Assembly: GCA_910586965.1 (NCBI GenBank)
Contig: CAJUMF010000010.1
Location: forward strand, 1 to 64,000
DNA: 64,000 nucleotides
Reading direction: 5' to 3'
Source: an uncultured Dorea sp.
GTDB taxonomy: Bacteria > Bacillota > Clostridia > Lachnospirales > Lachnospiraceae
Shown here: piece by piece, positions 35,681 through 44,325 of the stretch
How positions within the stretch are numbered: the first letter of the stretch is position 1
How the letters are laid out: every line of letters begins with the position of its first letter
Notes under the pieces: generated by a model
What the model was told of the DNA's origin: nothing
Seen by the model: the letters and a program-made list of their open reading frames with translations, nothing else
The model's database searches: none
Translations under genes and position numbers: made by a program

Positions 35681-35706
35681 TAAAGGGGGCGAAAACGCCC
35701 CCTTTT
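35681..35706 (-). terminator. Strong hairpin between dapF and addB
   Basis: AAAGGGGGCG and CGCCCCCTTT form a 10-base-pair GC-rich stem with a 4-base loop. It lies just after the dapF homologue and 25 bases before the addB start. The T run after it on the minus strand is short, so it may attenuate rather than fully stop transcription. Confidence 0.6.
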
Positions 35707-35714
35707 CCTCTATA

Positions 35715-36572
35715 CTATACGCTCCTTAATCTCTCCGCAAATTCATTGCTTAAGGTTATCTTCGCCACATAGAACACATCCCCGGTCATATACACCGTCC
35801 AGTCGTCCTCAATCTCCACCTGCAGCTCGCCGCCCGGCATATGCACCACCACCTTGCTGTTGGTCATGCCAAGCTTGTAGGCAACGCCCGCCGCCGCACA
35901 CGCTCCCGTGCCGGACGCCAGCGTATATCCCGCGCCCCGCTCGAAAATCTCAATGGCAAGGTTCTCCTTATCCATCACCTTCATAATCTGCGTGTTCACA
36001 CGGTTCGGGAAATACCTCGCCATCTCCGCGTAATCCCCAATCTTGCACACAAGCGGCTTTGAAATCTCGCGCATCGGAATGACACAGTGAGGATTTCCGA
36101 TAGTCACGCAGGTCACCGGGTAGAGCGTCCGCCCGAACACCATATCCTCATTGATGACTTCCCTTCTCTCTCCCGTAACCGGGATATCGTCGCTCCAGAA
36201 AGAAAGCCTTCCCATCGATACCCTGAGCCTGCTGCCGTCCTCATTTAAAAACGTCACTTCCGCCGCCCCGTTCTCCGTGAACAGCTTAAAGTTCTTCTTC
36301 TGCACATATCCCGCATCCTTCAAGTATTTCGCAAAGATACGCACGCCGTTCCCGCTGGTTTCCGACACGCTGCCGTCCGGATTCCACACCTTCACATACA
36401 TGCCGTCCTCCTTAAGCACCGGACCCTCCAGCACACCGTCAGAGCCAAGCCCCGCATTGCGGTCGCAGATCATCTGCACATTTTCCGGTTTCAGCACAAG
36501 CTCATTTTTATTCGAATCAAATACGACATAATCATTCCCCAGTCCATGATACCTCTCCAAAGTAACCTTCAT
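35715..36572 (-). CDS. dapF: Diaminopimelate epimerase homologue with both catalytic Cys replaced by Ser
   Basis: The 285-residue protein has the DapF fold signature: RYHGLGNDYVVFD, NPDGSVSETSGNGVRIFAKY, VTIGNPHCVIP and FERGAGYTLASGTGACAAA. DapF normally interconverts LL- and meso-diaminopimelate with two thiols in Cys-Gly-Asn-Gly and Cys-Gly-(Ser/Thr)-Gly. Here both positions are Ser (73 and 220); the Cys in GAC is not the catalytic one. So the family is clear but the two-thiol mechanism cannot apply as it stands. GGAGG 7 bases before the ATG at 36572 sets the start. It may act on another amino acid. Confidence 0.8.
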   Translation of the reverse strand: MKVTLERYHGLGNDYVVFDSNKNELVLKPENVQMICDRNAGLGSDGVLEGPVLKEDGMYVKVWNPDGSVSETSGNGVRIFAKYLKDAGYVQKKNFKLFTENGAAEVTFLNEDGSRLRVSMGRLSFWSDDIPVTGERREVINEDMVFGRTLYPVTCVTIGNPHCVIPMREISKPLVCKIGDYAEMARYFPNRVNTQIMKVMDKENLAIEIFERGAGYTLASGTGACAAAGVAYKLGMTNSKVVVHMPGGELQVEIEDDWTVYMTGDVFYVAKITLSNEFAERLRSV

Positions 36573-36737
36573 CACATATCCTCCATTCTAGTGTCATTCT
36601 CGTTTCCATTAACATTCCATCCGATGCCGGATTCATTATAGTCTTATCATAACAGGCATTATTTCCCTTTTCAAGGCAATTCGTGCTGATTTTATTGCAA
36701 AAAATGCTCTGTTGAGCTATCATAAATTTATACCAGA

Positions 36738-36750
36738 CAATTGCGAAACT
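36738..36750 (+). repeat. Left outer inverted repeat of palindromic element copy 2
   Basis: CAATTGCGAAACT here is the perfect complement of 36925-36937. TAAATTTATAC lies on the far side of both copies. The arms flank the nested palindrome and might be a protein-binding dyad or element ends. Confidence 0.6.
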
Positions 36751-36754
36751 TAAA

Positions 36755-36916
36755 CGTTAACCGAGGTCATTGTGCAGCTTGTATATTCCAACACAGACAC
36801 GCTTTTGCTCCAAGTTTACCGTAGCAGTACATAAGCCGCCAAAATACGGCGGCTAAGTACCGACGATAAACTAAGGTCTGCTTATGGAATATACAAGCTG
36901 CACAATTCGGCACCGG
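36755..36916 (+). repeat. Nested palindromic element, copy 2 (possible structured RNA)
   Basis: Two perfect 22-base arms (36769-36790 and 36885-36906) enclose an inner hairpin (36813-36872) with AGTTTA/TAAACT, GTAC/GTAC and AGCCGCC/GGCGGCT pairs. It shares with the minus-strand reading of 4013-4185 the CGTTA-CCG-GG start, CACGCTTnnGCTC, GTAGCAGTAC exactly 23 bases after CACGCTT, and AAGTACYGACG. The stems differ in sequence but keep pairing. It lies directly upstream of the AraC-type gene, in the same orientation as that gene. No terminator T run follows the inner hairpin. Confidence 0.75.
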
Positions 36917-36924
36917 CAAATCAG

Positions 36925-36937
36925 AGTTTCGCAATTG
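36925..36937 (+). repeat. Right outer inverted repeat of palindromic element copy 2
   Basis: AGTTTCGCAATTG is the inverted partner of 36738-36750. It ends 32 bases before the AraC start codon, a position suitable for an operator. Confidence 0.6.
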
Positions 36938-36969
36938 CCTGTAAATTTATACAGACGAAAGGAGCTCCC

Positions 36970-37806
36970 ATGGACACACACGAAAAAAAAGGCTATCTCA
37001 ACAGCGAGTTCCGCCTGTTCCACTTAACGGACAAAGAAACCCGCGAAATCAGCACACACTACCATGATTTTGACAAGATTACCATTTTCATCAAAGGCAA
37101 AGTCACCTATATCATCGAAGGGAGGACCTACGAATTAAAGCCCTACGATATCGTTCTCGTAAGGCACAACGACATGCACCGGCTGATTGTCGACAATTCC
37201 GAAGTTTATGACCGGATTATCGTCTACATCTCCCCGAACTTTACGAATGCGTACAAAACCGATGACTACGACCTAAATTACTGCTTTCAGAAAGCCCAGG
37301 CAGAGCGCTCCGACGTGCTCAGGATACCCTCCCTGGAAAAAAGTTCCCTGTTCTCCTCCATCGTGCGGTTAGAACGCTCCTTTTCAGACAGCGGGTACGC
37401 AGCCGGGCTGTACCGCCAGGTATTATTTTTAGAATTCATGGTCCACTTAAACAGAGCCGCCCTCAAAAACCGCCTGGAATTCCTTGACACGCAAAACTCC
37501 TCCAAGGTTGCCGAAATCTTGCAGTACATTAACGACAACCTGACAGGCAATCTGAGCATCGGCCATATCGCAGATACCTTTTTCATCAGCAAATACTACA
37601 TGATGCGGCAGTTCAAGCAGGAAACCGGATATACCCTCGGAAACTACATCTCCCGCAAGCGGCTCCTGCTGGCAAGAGAACTGATCCTGTCCGGAATGCC
37701 CCCGGCGCAGGCCTGCTTTGACTGCGGTTACAGAGATTATTCCACCTTTTCAAGAGCCTACCGCCGCCAGTTCTCGGAATCCCCCGGTGCCTCGGCTCCC
37801 AATTGA
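36970..37806 (+). CDS. AraC-family transcriptional regulator with cupin N-terminus
   Basis: The 278-residue protein has an N-terminal cupin-like sensor (STHYHDFDKITIFIKG and YELKPYDIVLVRHNDMH). The C-terminal AraC DNA-binding domain has two HTHs: SIGHIADTFFISKYYMMRQF and PAQACFDCGYRDYSTFSRAY. Such proteins usually bind a sugar or small ligand. No neighbouring catabolic operon indicates the target; upstream lies the palindromic element. The gene's 3' end overlaps convergent hflX by 49 bases. Confidence 0.93.
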   Translation: MDTHEKKGYLNSEFRLFHLTDKETREISTHYHDFDKITIFIKGKVTYIIEGRTYELKPYDIVLVRHNDMHRLIVDNSEVYDRIIVYISPNFTNAYKTDDYDLNYCFQKAQAERSDVLRIPSLEKSSLFSSIVRLERSFSDSGYAAGLYRQVLFLEFMVHLNRAALKNRLEFLDTQNSSKVAEILQYINDNLTGNLSIGHIADTFFISKYYMMRQFKQETGYTLGNYISRKRLLLARELILSGMPPAQACFDCGYRDYSTFSRAYRRQFSESPGASAPN

Positions 37807-39062
37807 CAAGCCAGCGGGCCAGACGGTGCTGCCTTTCCCCAGATATCGGACGGCACATATCCCCTGACGAAAATCCCGTCCTCCCGGTACTCTTCCTCGG
37901 TGAGCTCCCCGTACTTGCGGATAAGCTGTATCTTTGCCGTATCCCTGTAGTCGTAGACGCACTCCACCGGGATTCTCTGCTCCCGGAGGACAGCCTCCAG
38001 CGATTCCAAAAGCTCCGGCAAGCCTTCTCCCGTCTTTGCGGATGCCTTTACCGTGCAGTCCGCCTGAAAATCCCGAAGACTCTCCTCCCCGGAGAACCTG
38101 TCCTGTTTATTAAATACCGTAATCACCGGTTTGTTTCCCACCTCGAGGCTCCTAAGCGTCTCATACACCGTATGCATCTGCTCCCCCATCTGCGGATTGG
38201 ACGCATCCACCACATGAAGGATGACGTCCGCATATTTCGCCTCCTCCAGCGTACTCTTAAAAGCCTCCACCAGATGATGGGGCAATTTCCGGATAAATCC
38301 TACCGTATCCGTCAGAAGTATCTCTTGCCCTCCCGGCAATTTCAGATTCCGGGTAGTGGGGTCCAAAGTAGCAAACAGCTTGTCCTCCATGAGGATATCC
38401 GCCCCCGTAAGCTTATTGAGCAGCGTTGACTTCCCCGCGTTGGTATATCCCACAATCGCCGCCACAGGTATCCCGCTTTTCTTTCTCTGCCCGCGGGCAA
38501 CCTCCCGATGGCACTTGATTCCCTTAAGCTCCCGGTTAAGCTGGGCTATCCGGTTCTTGATAAGTCGGCGGTCCATCTCAAGCTTTTTCTCCCCGGGGCC
38601 TCTCGTCCCGATTCCCCCGCCCAGCCTTGAGAGCGCCGTGCCGAATCCCGTAAGCCTTGTCTGCCGGTACTTAAGCTGTGCCAGCTCCACCTGTATCTTT
38701 CCCTCGCTGGTAGCCGCTCTTGCAGCAAAGATATCAAGGATGAGGAGCGTCCGGTCCATCACCTTCACATCCAGCATATCCTGTAAATTCTTCATCTGCA
38801 CGGGAGACAGCTCGTCGTCACAGATAACGCCCGTAGCCTCCGTTTCCCACAAAAGGTCTTTAAGCTCCTCTATCTTCCCTTTCCCCAAGTAAGTCGTAGG
38901 GTGGGCCTGCTCCCTGCTCTGGATAAGCCTTCCCACAGTCTCCGCACCCGCAGTCTCGGAAAGCTCGGAAAGCTCGTCCAGCAGATATTTTGTATCCTCC
39001 ATGCTGAACGTGCAGACTCCAGCCAAAATTACCCGTTCTGTCTTGTTCCTTGTATCAATCAT
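37758..39062 (-). CDS. hflX: GTPase HflX
   Basis: HflX is a ribosome-splitting GTPase active under stress. The 434-residue protein has the N-terminal HflX domain (RIQ-type Gly-rich turn GTRGPGEKKLEMDRR near 160) and the G domain: GYTNAGKSTLLNKLTG (G1), LTDTVGFIRKLPHHL (G3) and VFNKQDRF (G4). The C-terminal ~20 residues overlap the AraC gene antisense and look less conserved. The TPR lipoprotein gene lies 4 bases downstream on the same strand. Confidence 0.95.
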   Translation of the reverse strand: MIDTRNKTERVILAGVCTFSMEDTKYLLDELSELSETAGAETVGRLIQSREQAHPTTYLGKGKIEELKDLLWETEATGVICDDELSPVQMKNLQDMLDVKVMDRTLLILDIFAARAATSEGKIQVELAQLKYRQTRLTGFGTALSRLGGGIGTRGPGEKKLEMDRRLIKNRIAQLNRELKGIKCHREVARGQRKKSGIPVAAIVGYTNAGKSTLLNKLTGADILMEDKLFATLDPTTRNLKLPGGQEILLTDTVGFIRKLPHHLVEAFKSTLEEAKYADVILHVVDASNPQMGEQMHTVYETLRSLEVGNKPVITVFNKQDRFSGEESLRDFQADCTVKASAKTGEGLPELLESLEAVLREQRIPVECVYDYRDTAKIQLIRKYGELTEEEYREDGIFVRGYVPSDIWGKAAPSGPLACQLGAEAPGDSENWRR

Positions 39063-39066
39063 ATCC

Positions 39067-39591
39067 CTATCTCGTTTCTAAAAATTGAGCTTCTTTAGCC
39101 GCAGCCTCATCCTCAGGATAATCCGCAATATATTCTGCCAAAAGGCTCTTTGCAGTATCCATATCACCCAGCTTTTCATAAGCAAAAATACAGTTAAAAC
39201 GCATCGACTGCGTCAACTCATCACTGTTCCCTTTAAGTCCCAATCCTTCTTCAAAATATGCAATCGCTTCTTGCATATTGCCCGCCTGGAGTTCACAATT
39301 TCCAAGGAGGTTGTAAATAGTTCCCGTCTTTTTACTTCCCTCTTTCAATGCTGTCTCCAGAACCTTTTTTGCACCATCGTAATCTTTTGTTTCCCACAAT
39401 GCAATCCCAAGACCTCTGTAAGAGTCCGCTTTATTCTGCTCCTTTTTCACAGCCTCCTTGAATTCCTTCGCTGCCTCTTCATATTTTTCATTCTCCAATG
39501 CTTCCATGCCGTCCTTATATGGATCAACAATGCACCCTGTCAGCATGACAACCATCAAAATGACCGGCATCAATACCGAATATTTTCTCAT
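39067..39591 (-). CDS. TPR-repeat lipoprotein
   Basis: This 174-residue product has a lipoprotein signal peptide with a lipobox ending LTGC at residue 20. Three to four tetratricopeptide repeats follow (EALENEKYEEAAKEFKEAVK, ALWETKDYDGAKKVLETALK, CELQAGNMQEAIAYFEEGL and a fourth). TPRs mediate protein contacts, here on the outer face of the membrane. Its gene start lies 18 bases after the P-type ATPase stop. No specific partner can be named. Confidence 0.88.
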   Translation of the reverse strand: MRKYSVLMPVILMVVMLTGCIVDPYKDGMEALENEKYEEAAKEFKEAVKKEQNKADSYRGLGIALWETKDYDGAKKVLETALKEGSKKTGTIYNLLGNCELQAGNMQEAIAYFEEGLGLKGNSDELTQSMRFNCIFAYEKLGDMDTAKSLLAEYIADYPEDEAAAKEAQFLETR

Positions 39592-39609
39592 TTCCCTTGT
39601 CTCCCTTAT

Positions 39610-41472
39610 CTACGCCGTATACTTTGCCACGCATACTGCATTCAATATTGCTGCAAACATCACACCTACCTCTGCAAGAATTGCCTCCCACATTCCAAAA
39701 TATCCAATAACTGCCATAAGCAGCACCAACACTTTAAGAATCATTGCAAAGGTTATATTCTCATTAACAACCTTAAGTGTTTCTTTCGCAATACGAATGG
39801 CATCTTTTATCTTGAAAAGTTCTCCTTTTACAAGAATAACATCTGCTGCTTCGACCGCCGCCGCAGACGCCAGATCGCCCATAGCAATTCCCACATCTGC
39901 TCTCGCCAGGACCGGCGCATCATTAATACCGTCTCCGACACAGACTAATTTTTCCGTATCGTCCTGTATAAACAAAAACTCCTCCAACTGCTCTACCTTC
40001 TCTACCGGCATCAGATTCGTATATGCATAATCCATGTCCAATTCTTCTGCAACCTCTATCCCGGCTCTCTCGGAATCTCCTGTAAGCATTACTAAAACTC
40101 CGTTACATTGCTGTCTCAGATAATCTAAAGTATCATAGGCATCCTCTCTGATTTCATCCGCAATTATAAAATATCCGACACACTCTTGTCCGATTGCAAC
40201 ATATACAACCGAACCCATCGAATCTACCGTCTCTACTTCTATCTTCTGCTTTTCCATCAGACGCCAATTTCCCACATGCACGCGCCGTCCTTCATAAGTC
40301 GCACTGACGCCGTACCCTGGTTCCTCCTTCACCCTGGATACTTTATTCTTGTCAATAACCCCGGTGTAGGCTTCAAACAATGACTGTGCGATCGGATGAT
40401 TCGAATAGCATTCCACATGAGCAGCAAGCTTGAGCAGATCTCTTTCGCTCATGCCGACTGCCTTTACCTTTTTTACAGAAAACACTCCTTCTGTCAATGT
40501 TCCTGTCTTATCGAACACAAAAATATCTGCTTTGGCCAGAGCCTCCAGATAATTTCCTCCCTTTATCAATATACCCTGACGCGCAGCACTGGCAATCCCA
40601 CCCAAAAATGCAATTGGTATAGACATCACCAGACCACTCGGACATGCCACTACCATAAAAATAAGCCCCCGATAAATCCATGTATCCCAATTACCGTAGG
40701 AAAATGTCGTCGGCGGGTACACCATTACAAGTACCGAAAGCAGCAGCATAGCCGGCGTATATATCTTTGAAAACCTTGACACAAACGTCTCACTCTCTGC
40801 CTTAAGGTTCTGTGCATCCTCAACCATATTCATAATTTTTGACACTGTAGAATCTTCATATACCTTGATCACCTTCGCCTCGATCACACCGCTAAGATTG
40901 ATACATCCACTGTATATCCTGTCTCCCGGTCTTGCCAGCTGAGGTGCGGCCTCTCCGGTCAGTGCTTTCGTGTCGATTGTCGTCACGCCATTTAGCACTA
41001 CTGCATCTACCGGGATCCGTTCTCCGGGCTTAATCACAATAATATTGTAAAGCTTAAGCTCCCATGGCGCTACCTGAATCTCCTCCCCCAATGTCTTGCG
41101 AGTCGCATATGCAGGACGGATATCTGTCATCTCAGCAATCGAGCGTTTCGCATTGTCTGTTGCAAATTCTTCAAAAATCAATCCCAGATCAAACAAAAGC
41201 ATCACAAGTACACCTTCGATATATCTTCCGATACCAAAAGCTCCCACTGTGGCAAGGATGATCAGGATGTGCTCTGTCGGAATCTTTTTCTGCATCAGCC
41301 TCTCGCTCACTTTTTTAAATGAGCCAAAACCAATGATAAGATAAGCGGCAAGAAAAATAAAAAACTTCACCCAGTCTGTCACAGTCATGCAGAGTGTCAA
41401 GATCACTCCACATACATATATTGCTACGCCTGTACAATAAATTATACTTATTTTCTTCAACTGCGCCGTCAT
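39610..41472 (-). CDS. Heavy-metal P1B-type ATPase lacking the CPC motif (CPS variant)
   Basis: The 620-residue ATPase lacks an N-terminal metal-binding domain. It has the P1B core: TGEAAPQLARPGD actuator, phosphorylation motif FVFDKTGTLTEG, the nucleotide-domain HP pair YSNHPIAQ and GDGINDAPVLARADVGIAMG. The membrane metal site reads VACPSGLVMSIP, with Ser in place of the second Cys of the Cys-Pro-Cys of Zn/Cd/Cu pumps. Substrate could therefore differ. The ATG at 41472 has AAGGGAAG before it. It follows the ArsR-type repressor gene by 31 bases and should share its promoter. Confidence 0.9.
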   Translation of the reverse strand: MTAQLKKISIIYCTGVAIYVCGVILTLCMTVTDWVKFFIFLAAYLIIGFGSFKKVSERLMQKKIPTEHILIILATVGAFGIGRYIEGVLVMLLFDLGLIFEEFATDNAKRSIAEMTDIRPAYATRKTLGEEIQVAPWELKLYNIIVIKPGERIPVDAVVLNGVTTIDTKALTGEAAPQLARPGDRIYSGCINLSGVIEAKVIKVYEDSTVSKIMNMVEDAQNLKAESETFVSRFSKIYTPAMLLLSVLVMVYPPTTFSYGNWDTWIYRGLIFMVVACPSGLVMSIPIAFLGGIASAARQGILIKGGNYLEALAKADIFVFDKTGTLTEGVFSVKKVKAVGMSERDLLKLAAHVECYSNHPIAQSLFEAYTGVIDKNKVSRVKEEPGYGVSATYEGRRVHVGNWRLMEKQKIEVETVDSMGSVVYVAIGQECVGYFIIADEIREDAYDTLDYLRQQCNGVLVMLTGDSERAGIEVAEELDMDYAYTNLMPVEKVEQLEEFLFIQDDTEKLVCVGDGINDAPVLARADVGIAMGDLASAAAVEAADVILVKGELFKIKDAIRIAKETLKVVNENITFAMILKVLVLLMAVIGYFGMWEAILAEVGVMFAAILNAVCVAKYTA

Positions 41473-41503
41473 AATACTTCCCTTTTTTATATCTATATTC
41501 AAA

Positions 41504-41863
41504 TCATTCCTGAATATGCTCCATTCCCTGACTGATAATATTCTGGATATGTCCGTCTGCCAGAGAATAATACACTGTCTTCCCTTCTCTGCGGTTTTTC
41601 ACCAGCTTTGCCTGCTTCAGTACACGAAGCTGGTGGGAAATTGCCGACTGTGTCATCCCAAGAAGCTCTGCCAGGTCGCAGACACACATCTCCGACTCAA
41701 GGAGCACACACAAAATCTTCACTCTCGTAGCATCTCCGAATACTTTATAAAAATCTGCCAATTCATTGAGAAGCTCTTCTTCCGGCATCATTTTTTTTAC
41801 CTTTTGTATCATGTCATTGTGTACACATGTCACATCACAGCATTCTACCTCTGTTTTCCCCAT
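41504..41863 (-). CDS. ArsR/SmtB-family metal-sensing repressor (CadC-like)
   Basis: The 119-residue repressor carries two classical metal sites. The alpha-3N site comprises SEMCVCDLAELLG plus N-terminal Cys in VECCDVTCVH, as in CadC (Cd/Pb/Zn). The alpha-5 site shows Asp, His, then His and Glu at spacing Asp-x-His-x10-His-x2-Glu near the C-terminus, as in SmtB/CzrA (Zn). The HTH is MTQSAISHQLRVLKQA. It is first in an operon with the CPS-variant pump and lies between two metal ATPases, so it likely controls both. Confidence 0.92.
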   Translation of the reverse strand: MGKTEVECCDVTCVHNDMIQKVKKMMPEEELLNELADFYKVFGDATRVKILCVLLESEMCVCDLAELLGMTQSAISHQLRVLKQAKLVKNRREGKTVYYSLADGHIQNIISQGMEHIQE

Positions 41864-41910
41864 ATATTCTTCCCTTTCACATCAAATATACGAATACACG
41901 TCCGATATTA

Positions 41911-41949
41911 ATTATGCCAAATGGTGAAATCTATTTCAACCACTTGGCA
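41911..41949 (-). promoter_or_regulatory. Promoter within a dyad upstream of the ArsR-type gene
   Basis: On the minus strand TTGAAA (41934-41939) and CATAAT (41911-41916) have a 17-base spacer. The promoter lies inside an imperfect inverted repeat, TGCCAA...TTGGCA (41915-41949), with inner GAAAT/ATTTC pairing. This overlap fits repression by steric block. Confidence 0.65.
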
Positions 41950-41984
41950 CAAAGTTAATAAAAACGTAATTATTTTTTAATCTG

Positions 41985-44303
41985 TCATTTTTTGTAGAGA
42001 ATCCGGATGGAATTCAGCACGCACAACATAGCCACACCGGTATCTGCAAATACTGCCATCCACATATTAGCAAAACCTGCAAACCCAAGGATCATTACGA
42101 GTAATTTCACCATTAGGGCAAACACCACATTCTGCACAGCAACCTGTCCGGTATTTTTCGCAATATCTACGGCATCTACAATCGCCTGGACCGAAGATGT
42201 CATAAACACCACATCCGCCGCTTCGATTGCCGCATCTGCGCCGCTTCCCATGGCTGCACCCACATCTGCTCCTGCAAGCACCGGGGCATCATTGATCCCG
42301 TCGCCGACGAACATTACAGCCCCATGATTTTTACGGATATCCTGAAGATGGGATAGCTTTTCCTGCGGCATAAGCTGTGCGTGTACTTCATCGATACCGA
42401 TTTTAGCCGCTACAGCCTGGGCACTTTGTCTCGCATCCCCGGTAAGTATCGCAGTAAACAGCCCCTTACGCTTCATATTTCTCACTGCTTCTTCCGCTTC
42501 TTCTTTTATAATATCATTGATGATGAGATAGCCTGCAAACTCCCCGTCTACAGCAAGCAGAACTTCCGTCCCGCCTGTGTCTGCACGAAACAGCTCCAAT
42601 CCCACACCGTTAGCCTCCATTAGCGCTTTGTTCCCGCAGAGTACCGTTCCTTCCGAAAATGCAGCTTTAATTCCTTTTCCTGATATCTCCTGAACTTCCT
42701 TGGGCCTTGTAAGCTCCAGATTACGCTTCTTTGCCTCCTCCAGAATACTGTGGCCGATAGGATGCGTAGAATCAAGCTCACAGTCTGCCGCCATCGTAAG
42801 TATCTGCTTTTCCGTCAGCCTGCAGACAGATACGATTCTTTCTACTTCAAAAGTTCCTTTCGTAACAGTGCCCGTCTTATCCATCACGACTGTTTTAATA
42901 TCTTTTAAGGCCTCAATAGACAGACCGCCCTTGAACAAAATCCCCTTTTTCGAGCCCGCACCGATTCCCGAAAAAAATGCCAGCGGTACACTGAGCACCA
43001 AGGCGCACGGACAGCTAATCACAAGAAATGTAATCGCCGTGTAGATCCAATGATTCCAGTTCCCGCTTATCAGCGAAGGAACAACTGCTGTAAATACAGC
43101 CGCTCCCACGACAACCGGCGTATAGGTTCTGGCAAATCTTGTAATAAAACGATCGATCTTCGGCTTGCTGGCCGCAGCATTCTCCACAGAATCAAGAATC
43201 CTCGTAACCATCGATTCACTTAGCAGCCTGCTGACTCTTACTTTTAAGACACCCTGCTCATTCACACATCCGGAGATAATTTCCATACCGGCACAGACAC
43301 GCACCGGAACAGGTTCTCCCGTCACCGGAGATGTATCGATCCTGCTCTCTCCGTCAAGTACTGTTCCGTCAAGGGGGATACGGTCGCCCGGCCGAATCAT
43401 GATTATGTCCCCAACCTTTGCCTTATCTGCCGGGATTTCTTTCACCTTCTCACCTTCCACAAGGTTCACTACCTCCGGCCGCAGATCCACCGCTTCCATA
43501 ATCTGAGAACGGCTTCTCTCCACCGCTGCATCTTCAAAAAATTCTCCCACCCGGTAAAACAGCATAACTCCCACTGCTTCCGCAAAATCGCCAATTGCAA
43601 ACGCTGCTATTGTCGCCACACTCATCAAAAAATTCTCGTCGAAAACTCTTCCGTTTTTTAAATTCTTAATCGCTTTCCAGACAATCTCAAGCCCCAGGAT
43701 CAAGTAGGCAAGCACGAATATTACCTGATACAAAAGCACTGCTGTTTCTATGTTCTTCATTACTATGCCGGCAACGAAAAGTACTGCCCCAAAGCCTATC
43801 CCAAGAATATCCGCCTTATTCGACGCGTAAAAGCCTTTCTTTTCTTTCTTCTCTGCCGTCTTTACTTCCTGCGGAACCACCGTGACTTCCGATTCTATGG
43901 ACGCACAGATCTTTTGCAATGCAGGGAGCAGCTTTTCCTGGCGGTCAGATGCCACTACTAACTTCTTCGTGGCAAAAGTAATCACCGCCCCATCCACCTC
44001 CGGCAGAGCATTGATCTTTCTCTCCATCTTCGCCGCACAGTTGGCACATCCAAGATTTTCTAAAATATATGTTTTCCGGACTACGCCCTCCGGCAATACA
44101 GGCTTCTTTTGAGAGACCTCATCATGGTGATGTTCATGACCACAGTGACAATCTTCTTCGTGACCATGATCATGATGCTCATGACCACAGTGGCAATCTT
44201 CTTCGTGACCATGATCATGATGCTCATGACTACAATGACAATCTTCTTCATGGTCATGACTATGATGGTGTTCATGGTGCATCTGTAATTTCTGTTCTTT
44301 CAT
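41985..44303 (-). CDS. Zn/Cd/Pb-type P1B ATPase (CadA/ZntA-like) with His-rich N-terminus
   Basis: The 772-residue pump exports soft divalent metals, probably Zn/Cd/Pb, across the membrane. The N-terminal ~65 residues are a His/Asp/Glu/Cys tail built of 15-residue repeats (DHGHEEDCHCGHEHH). A heavy-metal domain with LGCANCAAKMERKI follows. The core has TGEPVPVR, the membrane CPC in ISCPCALVLSVP, VMDKTGTVTKG, DSTHPIGHSI and GDGINDAPVLAGADVGAAMG. AGGAG 8 bases before the ATG at 44303 sets the start. A metal-repressor-like operator lies upstream. Confidence 0.95.
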   Translation of the reverse strand: MKEQKLQMHHEHHHSHDHEEDCHCSHEHHDHGHEEDCHCGHEHHDHGHEEDCHCGHEHHHDEVSQKKPVLPEGVVRKTYILENLGCANCAAKMERKINALPEVDGAVITFATKKLVVASDRQEKLLPALQKICASIESEVTVVPQEVKTAEKKEKKGFYASNKADILGIGFGAVLFVAGIVMKNIETAVLLYQVIFVLAYLILGLEIVWKAIKNLKNGRVFDENFLMSVATIAAFAIGDFAEAVGVMLFYRVGEFFEDAAVERSRSQIMEAVDLRPEVVNLVEGEKVKEIPADKAKVGDIIMIRPGDRIPLDGTVLDGESRIDTSPVTGEPVPVRVCAGMEIISGCVNEQGVLKVRVSRLLSESMVTRILDSVENAAASKPKIDRFITRFARTYTPVVVGAAVFTAVVPSLISGNWNHWIYTAITFLVISCPCALVLSVPLAFFSGIGAGSKKGILFKGGLSIEALKDIKTVVMDKTGTVTKGTFEVERIVSVCRLTEKQILTMAADCELDSTHPIGHSILEEAKKRNLELTRPKEVQEISGKGIKAAFSEGTVLCGNKALMEANGVGLELFRADTGGTEVLLAVDGEFAGYLIINDIIKEEAEEAVRNMKRKGLFTAILTGDARQSAQAVAAKIGIDEVHAQLMPQEKLSHLQDIRKNHGAVMFVGDGINDAPVLAGADVGAAMGSGADAAIEAADVVFMTSSVQAIVDAVDIAKNTGQVAVQNVVFALMVKLLVMILGFAGFANMWMAVFADTGVAMLCVLNSIRILYKK
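44132..44266. repeat. 45-bp tandem repeat encoding the His-rich pump tail
   Basis: Three 45-base units start at 44132, 44177 and 44222. The first two differ in only two positions; the third is more diverged. On the coding strand each gives 15 residues rich in His with a Cys-His-Cys. In-frame expansion would change metal-binding capacity. Confidence 0.85.
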
Positions 44304-44325
44304 GATATCATCTCCTATATGTTTA

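Noticed and set aside
36532..36723. 63-residue minus-strand frame upstream of the dapF homologue
   Set aside because: It overlaps the dapF start, has no ribosome site and no recognisable composition; the region is better explained as leader sequence.
44069..44305. Plus-strand frame rich in His and Asp opposite the pump's N-terminus
   Set aside because: It is the mirror of the 45-bp repeat in the CadA-like gene, whose frame continues into the pump domains.
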